From contig JABANP010000034.1 of NCBI GenBank assembly GCA_013115135.1, positions 1 to 64,000 on the forward strand: a stretch of DNA of 64,000 bases, written 5' to 3'. The position numbers and the translations under genes are program-made. The notes beneath the pieces are model-generated. The model was not told where the DNA came from. It saw only the letters and a program-made list of their open reading frames with translations, and searched no databases. Every line of letters starts with the position of its first letter. The first letter of the stretch is position 1. The stretch comes from Perkinsus olseni. Its lineage: Eukaryota > Perkinsozoa > Perkinsida > Perkinsidae. Positions 35,172 to 46,900 of the stretch are shown here, in pieces.

Positions 35172-35842
35172 ATGAACACCGCCTTTGGGATTCTCTTCAC
35201 TGTGTGCCAACTTGGGGTCGCCTCGGACTCCGAGAGCGAAGATTCTGACGGATTAAACTCGTAGGCGAACCTTTCCGTAGAAGTTTGGCATGTCGCATTC
35301 TCAGAGTGGTGAACTCTCAGCCCTCGACCTCGGCATCATTTGATAGCACAGACGGCAAGCGTGGAGGTAAGGACCCCCCACTCGTTACGTAGTATGGCGT
35401 ACTGGGTATGCGTGCTTGTGCTGTGTAAATTCAGGAGAGCCGTATGAGGAGCCTTTGGGGAAATGCCGTTTCACGCCTGACGGTTCTATCACCGGCTGCG
35501 ATTACATCGTTGTTCGTTGTTTATGTAAGTGTCAAGGGGGGGAGGGTTCATCGCTCTCTAGTCGTTCAGCATGCTCTCAGAACAAGACGGGCATCATAGC
35601 ATCCGTCTGTTCAAGCCCCTGTGCTGCTCAAGATACTAGTCTGTGCCCCCGCCACCGAAAGGGTATGTTGAACGCGCGGGGACTCAATTCTGCGCCATCC
35701 AATGCACCTTCTTCAATGTCGCGTCTTGATTTCTCTCACCTGTACTCAGGAGTCCTGAGTCAGGACTGCCCGGGGGGGATACTGCGTAGATCTCTCGAAG
35801 TACCCACCATATGGGGGGCGTGCCTGCATGTTCAGGCAGTAG
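35172..35842 (+). pseudogene. Cys-rich gene copy 3, frameshifted
   Basis: Exon 1 reads MNTAFGILFTVCQLGVASDS, and the intron layout is as in copy 1. Exon 3 keeps GEPYEEPLGKCRFTPDGSIT. At the end of exon 3 one extra base precedes the donor. In exon 4 a base is missing before GCCACCGAAAGGG compared with copies 1 and 4, and exon 5 has a small insertion at its acceptor plus a deletion after GACTGCC. The conserved Cys pattern is therefore lost, and the copy is most likely dead. Confidence 0.7.
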
Positions 35843-36021
35843 TGTGGTTGCTGTTGAGGCAACGAACGCTCAGATCAGCCTTATCAGATGATCAGATCAG
35901 ATATCAGATTCTGATCAGGACGCCAGACTCACTGGGTCTGACTCAGACCGTCTGAGTCTGTCTCTTCATAACTTCATATTTTATACTTCACTTCCATCCT
36001 GGAAGAAGCACAAGCGGTCGG

Positions 36022-38981
36022 CATAGGCGCCCAAAAGGGGGGGCAAGGGGGGCAGACGCCCCCCTCACTCAGCTCCTGAGGGGAGCACTGCCCCCTACTG
36101 ACTTTGCCCCAGTGTACGCGTGCGAGCACGCATGCTCAAGGGGGGCACCGAGCCGCAGGTGATGTGTGAGGCGCAATTTCGTAGTCATTTCTTACTCAAT
36201 GCACTGTAGACTGAGTTGAGTGGTCGTCTCATGTCATGAGACTCATGATTTGTGAGTCACAAACCGTGAATCTTGGGAGCTTTATCGTTGCAGTTGTTAG
36301 ATCACGGTCTCATGCAGGAATCCATCGATCGCATGTTCAACCGTGCATTGCCGCGGAGGGGCCAGCCCTCTTCGAGCTCATCCCGCTCCGCCTCGGTTCC
36401 TGCTCCTGCACTACACCCGGCAAGCGATCTAGTTGATGAGTGTGGAGACTGTGATGATGAGGGAGGCAAGAAAGCCATCGACGCCGGCCCCCTCGAACCT
36501 GCTATCGAGGCCCTGCAGCCACCTCCGCGAAAGGAAAAACCTCGCCAGGGATGGTTCGACAAGTATTCTTGGCTCGTTGATGTCGGTAACTCCGCGGATG
36601 GCGAGTATCAATTGGGTTGCAGGGTCTGCATGTGGGCAAATGAGGGGAAGAAGTTTCTGCCGAACCACGAGGCGCGGATTGCTCGGGCTTCACTCGTTCA
36701 GGGAACGTTCCACGCCCCTCTCAATAAAGTTGCAGAGCGATTAGCCGACCATGCAAAATGTGGGCCTCATCAACATGCTGTTCAAACTCAACAGAGGGAG
36801 CAGCTGGGGAAGGCTTCCGTTGCTCATACGATATCCTCAGCAGCTGGAGCAGCGGCCAAGAGGGGTGCTGTGGCTCTCCTGAACGTTCTACTCTGTCTCC
36901 AGCACCTCCTTGGCCAAGGTCTAGCCATCAGAGGCCATGTGGATGAGGATGCCAACTTCTGGCGGCTTCTGCGGCTTTTGGCGAAGAATTCTCCCGAGTT
37001 GGAGCAGTGGCTGGCTAGGCAACCCATAACCGTCGGTGGTGAGGGTCCCAGGTTCCTTTCGCACCGCATAGTCGAAGAGTACGTCCTTCTGCTCGGTGAC
37101 TCGGTCGCCAGTGTTCTCTTGGAGCGGGCCCGCCAGGCCCGCTGGTTCAGCCTGATCTGCGATGAAGCTACCGACTCGGCAACGAGGCAGCAGATCGCCG
37201 TCTGCATCCGATTCGTTAGCCCCTCAGATCTTGAAGTCCGAGAGTGTTTCATATCGCTCATATCAACGACGAGCAGCAAGGCTAGTGCATTGACCAATCA
37301 TCTTCTGGAGTTCCTGGAAAAATCTCACCTCGACGTGAGCAATACCAGGGGGTTGGGGTTTGATGGATGTTCCACAATGTCTGGGAAGCATGCTGGAGTG
37401 GCCGTGAGACTGCAACAACACGCGGAGAAAGCTCGCTATATACATTGTATGGGGCATAGGCTGAACTTGACATTGCAAGACGGCATCGCAGCCATCACCA
37501 ATCGGGAGGTTCGAGCTGCATATGAGGATGTGCTCTCGTTCTGCGGTTCTTTTTCGTCATTCTGTCGTGACTCTCCTCAGCGGCTCGCAAGCCTCGCCAT
37601 TTTCTGCGAGAAGGAGGGTGTAAGGTCCAAGCGCTTGCGCCCACTATGCCCTACGCGCTGGGTCCTCCGAGTGAGTGCCCTAGAGGCCTTGAAGGACAAC
37701 TATGAGGGGATTCTGGACTGGCTTGCCTCGATTATGGAAGATAAGGCCTACTCTTCGGAGATGCGAGGTCGCGAGGCGGGTTTCCTCGGCAAATTCGAGG
37801 ACTTCACATTCTTCTTTTGCTTGAACACTCTCCACAAGTTCTTTTCTGAGGCCCATCCCTGCCATAAACTCATTCAGGGACGATCGGTTAGTCTGGCCGG
37901 TGCTCAACATGCGTGCCTTACTCTCAAAGGCACTTGGGAGGCTGGCCATACAGTGACCAAGGCTGCTGCATTCTTTGATGAGGTCACTGAATTGGCTGAC
38001 GAGCTCAGATTGGAAGACCCGAAGGCCCCGCGCAGATGCAGAGTGGGAGGACGAGGGCGTCCAGCAGCTTCTGCAGCGAGCGTCGAAGAGCAATCGGCTG
38101 CGTCTGCTAAGCGTTTTCACATTCAACTCTATTTGGATCTTTATCGATGTGGGATTTCTTCGTTGGAATCGAGGTTTATGAATGAACAGTTCAGCAGGGT
38201 GATGAAATTGGAGAAACTGTTGATATGCAAAGACCCTGGGGAGTGGAAGGAGGAGAGCTTATCGATAGTTGGGGAGGTCCTCCCCGGGAGGACTTCTATG
38301 ATGATATCAATCTATCGCGACTTCGCAGGGAGCTAGACACTTTTCATGACAATCTTCTCGATCGTCGGGTGGAACTGCACAATCTGGATGACGTCCAGCG
38401 ATGGCTCCAGGGCAAGCATGAGTTCTCTCAGCTCTCGGACGCCTCGGTCATGGCCAAGTTTTTCCCCACGATAACCATATTGGCCAGACTCTTGCTCACT
38501 CTCCCTCCCTCGTCTTGCGAGGCGGAGAGATCGTTCTCCTGCATGGGCAGATTGAAGAGCTGTCTGCGAAGCACGATGGGGCAGAGCAGGCTCGAGTCTA
38601 TGATGCGCTGTCACATCCATCGGGACACTTTATATGAACTAGACCTTAGAAAGGTAGTCAATTCGTTCGTTCTCGCCAATCGTACAAGGATGACACACTT
38701 CAAGCCCTTCGACCTCTCCTAGGTCTTTTTGAGGGGCGCGAAGCTTCCTCTCGTACTTGATAGCGTGCGAGTCTGCGACTACCGCAGCCCGGTGCAGGCT
38801 GTTCAGCTCCGGCTTATGTTTGTCTTGATGGAGCTCCAATTTTTTCACGCTACTCGTTGAATCTTGCGTTTTTGATTGAAGTCCGTGGAACACGGTTCGA
38901 TGAATCTGAAATTCACAGTAAACCGTTCACTCCACGAGCATGATCTGCCCCCCTGAATATTCCCGTGGTTGGGCGCCTATG
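36022..38981 (+). mobile_element. hAT-superfamily DNA transposon, complete, with TIRs and 8-bp TSD
   Basis: Perfect 13-bp terminal inverted repeats (CATAGGCGCCCAA at 36022; complement ending 38981) are flanked by an identical 8-bp duplication GCGGTCGG (36014-36021 and 38982-38989), as expected for hAT insertion. Subterminal G-runs and C-runs (GGGGGGGCAAGGGGGG, GACGCCCCCC) follow the left end. The paralogous units at about 29070 and 32675 read straight through the same site (GGTCCGGTGTCATTTGC-like), showing the empty site. Length 2,960 bp. It encodes one transposase in two frames. Confidence 0.9.
36273..38722 (+). CDS. hAT transposase with BED/TTF-type zinc finger, one frame break
   Basis: It catalyses cut-and-paste transposition through a DDE-type RNase H fold. 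The N-terminal zinc finger reads WFDKYSWLV...CRVCMWANEGK...LADHAKCGPHQHA (about 36550-36785). The catalytic core has ICDEATDSA (first Asp, near 37160) and GLGFDGCSTMSGKH (second Asp, near 37360). The C-terminal dimerisation region ends SSCEAERSFSCMGRLKS (Glu, near 38520) and runs to TAG at 38720-38722. Frames overlap at 38225-38336: the body frame stops after RDFAGS and the C-terminal frame begins around EDFYDDINLS, so one indel or an unusually small intron is needed. The start used is ATG 36273; MQESIDRMFN at about 36312 is an alternative. The element's autonomy is therefore doubtful. Confidence 0.85.
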
Positions 38982-39019
38982 GCGGTCGGGTATCATTTGC
39001 GAGAACTGGAGTGTACCGG

Positions 39020-39560
39020 AGTCTCTTCAAGAGACTCTCTTGGACGTCATATTCCCACTAGCCTCTCACCAAGGCAGCTTACATTATTGGAACGAACCGT
39101 TCTCTTTTCCAGGGTTTTCATGATGGAAGTTTCGGTTCGAATCAGGATTTCGAAGGATTATGACTTGACTTCCAAGCCGGTTTCTCTCCTGAATTTGCTG
39201 TACCGTGGCGGGCCGCCGGCCCTCACATAGTTGCAGGCATATAAAAGGCTTCTCTATTTCTCACCTTAATGGTGACAATTGCGTTGAAGTCGACTGGACC
39301 ACGTGACGTGTGCGTGGTATAATCGGAGGAGTGCCGAGAGTGATTCGACCAGCGACTCCCTTCAGCATTCGATTTCGGTCAATTGTCGAAGTTGTGCTCT
39401 CAACTCGTAACAATAAAGGTTTATTGCTACGAGAAAGCGTTACGTTATGTTTGGTTCAAGGAAACGCTTGAACCAAACACTGTTCATGACATGAACTTCA
39501 TGTCATGGACGACGCTGCATGAGTCATGGAGTTACTTCATGACTCGTTCAGCGTTTCTTT
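39020..39560. repeat. Cluster of palindromic insertions in duplication unit 3
   Basis: Four exact or near-exact fold-backs: AGTCTCTTCAAGAGACT (39020-39036), 39404-39417 with 39420-39433 (13 of 14), GTTTGGTTCAAG (39449-39460) with its complement at 39467-39478, and CATGACATGAA (39485-39495) with its complement at 39497-39507. The paralogous units lack these arms at the matching positions. Confidence 0.8.
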
Positions 39561-40980
39561 CTGAAGGAAAGAATGAAAGAATGAAAGAACGGCCACCCTG
39601 GCTTCCGGGATAATCCTAGAGTGTTATAGAAATGCGCTCCTCGATGGCAGCTTCGTGACCACCTCAGAAAATATCGAAAGGAGGGGGCGACGGGAGCAGC
39701 AGTCGAGGAGTACGCCGGTGCTCGGCCGCTTGTGGTCTGCGGATGGATCCTGGCCAATGGGCTAACTTCAAGGTATCCTTATCGCTGAGAACGCGTGATA
39801 GCTTGCGATATCCTCTGGAGAATTTCTTGTCGCTGTCGCGCGGACTGCATTGGGCGAGCTGTTTTGAAGCCACCTTCCCCGAGGAGCATCCGAAGTCTGG
39901 GACGGCTGTTGCTCAGTAGAGGATCCGTACTCATTTTGACGTCGTGACTGGTGGGAGATTTTGGAAGGGCTTCCGGGCAGCCGTTGAACCATCAGCGGGA
40001 GCGAAACGAGTATTGACCACACAGTCATCTCATATCTAGTCCCCCAACATCAAGGGATCATATTTAGGAAAAGAGAAAAATCGTGCTTCATAGACCCTGC
40101 AGCGCCTCACACGGTGCTCTCATACCTCGAGCATGACGTTTCACCTCGCTTATTGCAGCACTCACTCAAGCGTTCAGGGCACGCCCAATCACCACTGGTT
40201 ATTTAACAACATCCCTCTAGCCGAATGCTCAGGGTTCTATCCCCAGCTGATCGATTTCTCCTCTAAGAAACCGCGCCGTGTTTCTCTCAAATGCAATGTC
40301 GCGTCCTGGAACCTCAGATGATAGCTTCTCGTCTCGACTCCATCGCAACTGCTGGGATAGTTCTGTGGCTCCGCCGCGCCGCCCCGCGAGGCGATAAGGC
40401 AGACTTCGAAAGAAACTCTGTGGCTCTTCCCACGGCACCGCCTCAGAAGACGATTTGCCACCTGACATGGTTTATGTACAACGGTTGTCGCGACCGAGTC
40501 GCCAGTTACCGGCTACTCAGCTACCAGCTGCCAGCTGGTGCCACTATGCCACGCGTAAATACTCTATTTCAAAAACGCAACGCTGTCACAAAACCTCCCG
40601 TGCCAGCACAAAACTGCGCTGCTGTTAAGTTCTATTAGCCTCCCGACAGCACCTGCTGCGCAGCTGTTATCACGAGACTGTGCAAGCGCGCGCACGGCGA
40701 GCTAACTGCGGTACAATCAGGCACTAGTCAGGTTGCCGAGGGCTGCACAGACGGAAGCGTCAAGAAGATTACGATACAAACTTCGCATAGCGAGCTCTGG
40801 TCGTGTTCTTTGCTTTCGTCGGGGCTGTTAAACCATTCCTTAGCTTAGGCTATTCGTATTATACTAAAAGCGTTTTTCAGCAGCCGACCTCACTGCTGTC
40901 ACTAAGAAACTCAAATTGATCACAGGTTCGAAACTATTTATGAAAAATTGGCTGTTGCGAACCGCAACTTGCGATAGCAT
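39560..40980. other. No gene recognised
   Basis: Shares GGCCACCCTGG and the GGAGCAGCAGTCGAGGAG block with 33.4-33.8 kb. The remaining open frames (for example 40291-40638) show no recognisable motif. Confidence 0.4.
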
Positions 40981-40989
40981 AGTAGGCAA

Positions 40990-41940
40990 TTATTTATGTA
41001 CGGTCCTATTGACTTGTAATCGAGGAACTTGCATAGATACGTAAACTCCCCTCTTCCCTTCCTCTTGATTGTGTGCTTCCACCCGAATGTACTGCGCCCT
41101 CGGATTCTCTCGTAGTCTCCGATCAGAGAGGCCGATACCTGCGCTCGCATTCGGCCCCACTTCTCCCTTGGCAAAAGCGACACGGTCGATGTACGCGACG
41201 AAATTCATGGGCTCCCCGAAAGACGATATGACTTTGATAAGGTGCCTAGACGTCCTGGAGCTATATCGCTCATACACGAGCTGAGGCTTCCTGGTGCGTG
41301 TACTGCGCAGGGAGATGTTTTTGGCCGATAGACCTGTCAAATTATTCGTGAGTACACCAGTTGTCATGCAAGGTTACCATTATTTTTATCCTCACTACTG
41401 GACCCGATTTTATCTCTTGATTTATTCGCAAGAACCTAAGACGACCGGTCGAAAGGATGTCCATAACAGCGAGAAGCAACCTGTACTCACTTACTTCGCG
41501 GAAGTGTGATTTTTTCGTGTCTTTTCTCACCTTCTTAGAGGGATTTCCATGCGCTTCATTTGAACTTTCGGAATAGGTGCCATAGTATTCCTGCACAGCG
41601 GTGTGCGCGATTGAGAGGAAATGTACCTCACGCTCTCATCATCCTCCTGGGAATGCTCATCAGCCGTGCCATCCGAATGAAAGACTTCTTCACCTGATGC
41701 ATCCGACTGCTTATCGGTCTGAAATGAAGCTGCTATGTAGGTATACATGATAACTTTGGATAGAGCAGGTGGCTATTATGCATTACGCTCTGGTTCTGCT
41801 CCCCTATCATCCTCTTGAGATCCGCGATTTCCTTATCTTTCAACGAAATGGATCGTTTTAGGTCTTCGACATCATTTTCGAGGTTAGACCGGAAATCATA
41901 TTCATACCGTTTCTGTGACAAGAAACGCGTAACAAACAGA
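40990..41940 (-). CDS. Hypothetical multi-exon gene, minus strand, partial model
   Basis: Reading right to left, exons join in phase. The first begins after TCACAG near 41905 with KRYEYDFRSNLENDVEDLKR, a heptad-like coiled coil (SISLKDKEIADLKRMIGEQN). An intron then leads to TDKQSDASGEEVFHSDG (acidic, low complexity), another to EYYGTYSESSNEAHGNPSKK, and later to SRHLIKVISSFGEPMNFVAY and IDRVAFAKGEVGP ending near 40990-41000. Introns are short with GT-AG ends. I do not recognise the product. The 5' exon(s) beyond 41940 were not found, and the last intron choices are tentative. Confidence 0.4.
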
Positions 41941-44130
41941 GATAGTCTGCACTTGCAAGGAATGGAGGGATTGGGGTCGTTGTGGACACGGTTATGGGGT
42001 CGAGATCATCATAGGAACGCAAATCAGGTTAGTGAAGCAGCTCTTGGATGCAAGTCGGCTGTCGTTCAAATGGTCTACTACGAATCACAGGCTCGACTCG
42101 TGAATACTCCAGGTATCATCCGGGAACACGCCAGCTAAGGGCCGCCCGTAGAGGTCGTCCTTCGTCTCGCAGAGGCCCAGCTCTAGATAGATATCGCCCG
42201 CGTAATGCCGGACGTCGCATACCAGGTACTAATATGAGGCAATCTGTTATCGCCCCATCAGCTGAATGATAAATTGGCACATGCCTACCCCCTCCGGCAG
42301 CTGGAGAACATCAGTTAATGACTCGTTATCTCAGGGAATCGTGGCCAAGAATCCGATGCAGACATGGAATAGGATCGGTACAGTAGGCCGATATGACTAC
42401 GGCGAATATCAGCTCTAGAAAGCCTCAGGCAGTATTACTAATAGTAATGTGGCACCCGAGTTAAAGCACATATCTCAGACAATTGGCATGTAGTTTCCAT
42501 CTTTCAACGAGTTGTGGTTTCTGTAGTGCTCGGGAAAACGGCTTAAGGATAACTGCTCGGGAAATTCCCGACGAGAATAGGCACTCGCTTATCGATAATC
42601 TATTTCATCTTAACTTGGACTCTCACTCTGAGTAAGTTACCCATCGCATGCTCAGTTGTTGATAGGGTTCACATGGAGATGCTGCATTTAACAAGATTCA
42701 CTCGCTATGCGCTTGAGAAACCTGTTGTTGAAACGGCGCTCTACGAGCAGCTGCGCGGCAGCTGCCACCCGAAGGGTAGGGGGCGCAGCTGCAAGGCTAT
42801 CGTGTGTCTGAGATAGCGAATTTGTTTTGTGATAACAGCACGGTTTTGAAATTGACGTGTCACGCCTATGCCACGAGGACAATCCAGAGCGCCTCTCGAG
42901 TTGGGCCGCTTTGCGACCAGGGCAATTCAGAGCGCCTTTGGAGTGGGGCTGCTACGCCACAGGACTGATTAAATCAGTTATCTCGCGATTGGAGCCCTCA
43001 GACTCTGTTCGCCGCTTCCTGCGTTCTACACAACTCGTACGCATTGCTCGTGTATCATCCCGGGATAATCACGATGACCGGATGCTCCTCGAGATCTCCG
43101 AAAGCGCTGATTCTACCAGCATAGTCGACTCGACTAAGTCAAGTATTGAAGGATAGTCAGGTCTCTTGTCTTTGGATCACACTTTAGCTGCGGTGACTTC
43201 TAGCCTTGAATTTCCAGGGGTAGATATGGGATTCATTGAAGTCCATATTGGTCCCCGATGTGAACGCGATTCACTCTTTCCACGTCACTGTGAGCTCGAG
43301 GCTGAACGACTCACGAGAGGCGTGTGATTCACGTGATGTGAATGTTTGAGGGCCTCTATTAGAAGCCATCCAATGAAATTCTCCGGATTGCAATAAGGGA
43401 CTTCGGAATAAATGGCGAATGTATTCATACATGGAGAAGACCTGAACTTATGAGAGGCACTACGACCAAACTTGATGCGAAGGTCCTGGAAAAAAGTGAC
43501 TCTAAGGTTTTCGTGAAGCGTTCACGAACACCTCGTGATCGTTCAGTCTCGACTCCTAGTTCGAAACTCGGGCTCCACGAGGCTAGTTCGGCCACGAGGC
43601 TCCTGCAACCTGTACGCACTCGAGGTTCGAGTTGAAGGAGCTTCGTGGCCCTTGAGTTGTAAGTTCTGAATTTCGAGTTCGACGACGCAACCGTATGACT
43701 AATAGTCAATGACATTGACTATCACTCGGGCAAGCGGGCACGGGTTCACGGCGTCTGCAACTCGTCGGCAGAGTGCCCTCGCGTTGATGCTTACGATAAA
43801 GGTTCAGCATCCTCTCTTGAGGAGGGGCGAATTCAATGACGACGTTATAGTGTCGTACACGGACGCCCGAAGCACGTAGAGTAGAGTCTGCGCCTTAGAC
43901 CATGGTATCCACCGGAGAAAGACGCCCTGAGCGAAGTGTTCCGGCGTTTGTTTTACGGTCCAGAGCAACGTTTCAAAAATGGCCATCCCGCTTTCAACCC
44001 AACACAAAGGGGGAATGAAAACTCTTTAAACTCATGTACTCGACAAAAATAAGTCAATCACGACGAAGCATGATGCTTCTTATCAACTTAATACTCTATC
44101 CTTGCGTGTGACTCGCAGTGGGTTCTATCT
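41940..44130. other. No gene recognised
   Basis: May contain the 5' part of the minus-strand gene ending near 41000. Short open frames only. Confidence 0.3.
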
Positions 44131-45600
44131 CAATGTTCACAAGTCCCCAAGGATTCTGCGAGACGCAGTTGCAGTCGTAACTTGGGACTTTCGAGAAACC
44201 ATGCTCTTCATCTTCGAAAGGATTTCATCCTGAAAACAGGTACTGTGAGTGCGTTCTGCGACTCGCAGGAAGCAGTCGACGCCTGGGAGAACAGGATGAC
44301 CCATCCGAAAAGAATGATCCATTCTTCCCACTTTTTCAAAAGTGACTTTTGGCCCACCCTTGGACGAGACGTATTACATCGGCTTTGAGGGTCCCCCACA
44401 AGCAAGCTACGAGGAGCGGGAACCACGCGTCGTTTGCAGCGTACTGAATTTGTTCGGAGCTCAAGCGGAGCTGATTCCAGTTGCCGACCAGCTGATCCCT
44501 GAACGCACGGCATCAGTACGCTCGTAGGCAGGAATGCTCTGAGCATCATGCTCATCTACATACCTTGATTCGCGGAGTTTGTACCCCACAGAAGCGCAGA
44601 TCCCGACGAAACCGGGATTATCCAAGCCGCGCTTCTTAGCATACACGACCATATCAATTAGAGTCTCTGGGAAGATGGTGATGCCCATGTCCGCCAGTTT
44701 CCTCTTGTCACCGCTGACGTGTCTTACACAGACCTTGCTGATTCTCTGAGGGGAAATACTTATCAACCGGTGGATAATTTCCAGCTCTGGGTGTCGATAT
44801 CGCGGCTACCTGGCTTCTGAGAACCTCGGTGGCAGCATCACTGTAACGCCCTTGCTTGGGGCGGAAAAGGAAGACGCCATCAACGGCAGTGGCGATCTGA
44901 ATCTGTCAAGGAAAGTGCAATTACCTCAATGCGTCTCCTCAACACCCACTAAAGCGACACGATCATTCTCTCCAGGACGGAGGTCCATATTCCGCCGGAA
45001 ATCGATGCCAACGACAGTCTCAGAGCTTAATTACGAGGGAATGATAGGCGATACCATACCAGGTCTGTTGTACGGGCGACCACGTACAGAACATTTCGGC
45101 AGGCTTCAAGTTGATCGCTGTCCTCGATCACGTAGAGCATTCCAAGGTATTCGTTGAAGCTAGAGTCTAGCTGCTAGACATAGGACTCCTATGATGGGAG
45201 ACAAGACATAGGATGGCCTTGCTGAAGAAGAGTGGTACCAAGCATGGGCTTGCTTCAGTTATGATACTCTTCCGGCGGATGACAGCCACTGAGGAATCCT
45301 CAGTGAGGGTAGAAGGAAGTGCTCCTCTGCGTCTTCGCAGCGCGAGCCGCGTTGCGCGAGTTGGTCAGTTTCGCGTATCGGAGACAGCTGGATCCCCTAG
45401 TGCTCCCAGCCGGGGTCCCCGTCCACCGTTTGACCGCGTCATACAAGGCCTCCACGGCGACTACGTCAGCTGCGACTCCCGCAGAGCATGTGTGAGATTA
45501 CTGCATTTTACCAGGTTTTGCCAGTATATCCGACCGATTCTACTCCTTTCCATGCTAAGCGGGACAGCTCCAGGCGAGCGCCCTTGTTGGTATGGCGCCT
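44130..45600 (-). CDS. Hypothetical multi-exon gene, minus strand, partial model
   Basis: Minus-strand coding-like exons: LTADVVAVEALYDAVKRWTG near 45480-45310; VIEDSDQLEACRNVLYVVAR near 45140-45060; ETVVGIDFRRNMDLRPGEND and RVALVGVEETH near 45025-44930; then RHVSGDKRKLADMGITIFPE and TLIDMVVYAKKRGLDNPGFV (44745-44620) after an acceptor CCTCAG; then LELRTNSVRCKR (44465-44430). Intron phases were not all checked, and both ends are uncertain. No family recognised; it has Val/Asp-rich strands but no signal peptide or membrane helix in the pieces seen. Confidence 0.3.
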
Positions 45601-46224
45601 GACAGTAGGAGTCGTGAGGAGGCACTCCTCATCGGAAGTGGTTCCTTGAGAGCGTTGCATCCTGACTGTCGCTCGTCATCAGCGGCCCATAGTCAACGTA
45701 AATGAAGAAAAGTCAGTATAGTGTTTCCCTGAAGTCATAAGTAGGACAAGCTGTGCACGCATACAAGGGAGGCTTGGTACTTTGCGATAGCCGCATTGTT
45801 GCGAGCGTATTGAAGGACATGTCTCGGACCTGAGGTCTGTGCTGCGCTGTGGAAGAGTGTCCGACAAAGGATCCTTGTATACGAGATCCTATTGTCCGAT
45901 ATCAACTCGAGATTCTCAAGCACAATGGGTAAGGGTGTACGTACGCAATGCATTGTGCGCCTTGCACCGACTCCAATGAATTCACGTGCATGAATATGCG
46001 TTCTAGATTACGCTATAAATTTTCATCGTCGATCAACTCCCCTGGGGAGTCTTTCCGCGAGTCCGGCTTCACCGTCCTTTGAGGCTCAAAGTTTGAGCCC
46101 CGTCTCAAATAGTCACACTGCACTGAGTTGCAGTGCACGTGTACGGTGGCTTGCGTTTACTATAGGCTAGCTTAGCCATTCACATCCTACTACGAAAATC
46201 GCAGTGACCCAAAGCCCACTTATC

Positions 46225-46900
46225 ATGAACGCCACCACCTTTGGGATCCTCTCCATTGTATGCCAACTTGGAGTCGCCTTGGACCCGGAGAACGGAGGTT
46301 GGTTCGTGTATGTGAACCATTCCGTAGAAGCTTATCATGTCGTGATCTCAGAATGGCGAGCCTCCTTCTCGATACCTCGGCGGGATTCGAGAGCCCGGTA
46401 AACCAAGGCGAAGGTAAGGGTCCTTTGACACCTAGTATGACCGCCATACTATGGCGTACTGAGTATGCGTGCTTATGCTGTATAAATTCAGGAGGAAATT
46501 ATGAGAAGCCTGTGGGACAATGCCGTCTCTCGCCGACTCGTACGGTTGTCGGCTGCCAGTGCACGACTAGCGACATGCTTTCTGCTATAGTAAGTGTCGA
46601 AAGCTTGGGAGTCGCCCCCTAGTCGATGCTCTCAGTCTCGAAGTTCAAAGTTCAAAGTCGATTGGTCCGTCTGTGCGAGCGACTGTGAATCTACCAGTGA
46701 TTGCCCCACGCCACCGAAAGGAACCCCGACATGCCTTGCAGTTCCTCAAGTCTGCGCCATGAACTGCAAGGAGAACTCGGTAAGGAGGGCAGCGCTTGTT
46801 ATTGTCCCACTCCACGTGAGTCACGTGTACTCAGGACTGCCTGGAAGGGGGATCCTGCATAAAACTCGCGGAGTACCACGCATGCATGTTCAAGGAGTAG
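46225..46900 (+). CDS. Small secreted Cys-rich protein, intact copy 4
   Basis: A five-exon layout as in copy 1: exon 1 46225-46307 (MNATTFGILSIVCQLGVALD, signal-peptide-like), then exons giving MASLLLDTSAGFESP, GGNYEKPVGQCRLSPTRTVV followed by GCQCTT, CASDCESTSDCPTPPKG followed by TPTC, and VCAMNCKENSDCLEGGSC to ACMFKE and TAG at 46898-46900. All Cys positions of copy 1 are kept although the protein has diverged clearly. This suggests selection on the disulfide pattern and hence a working gene. Function unknown; an extracellular role is inferred from the signal peptide. Confidence 0.7.
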
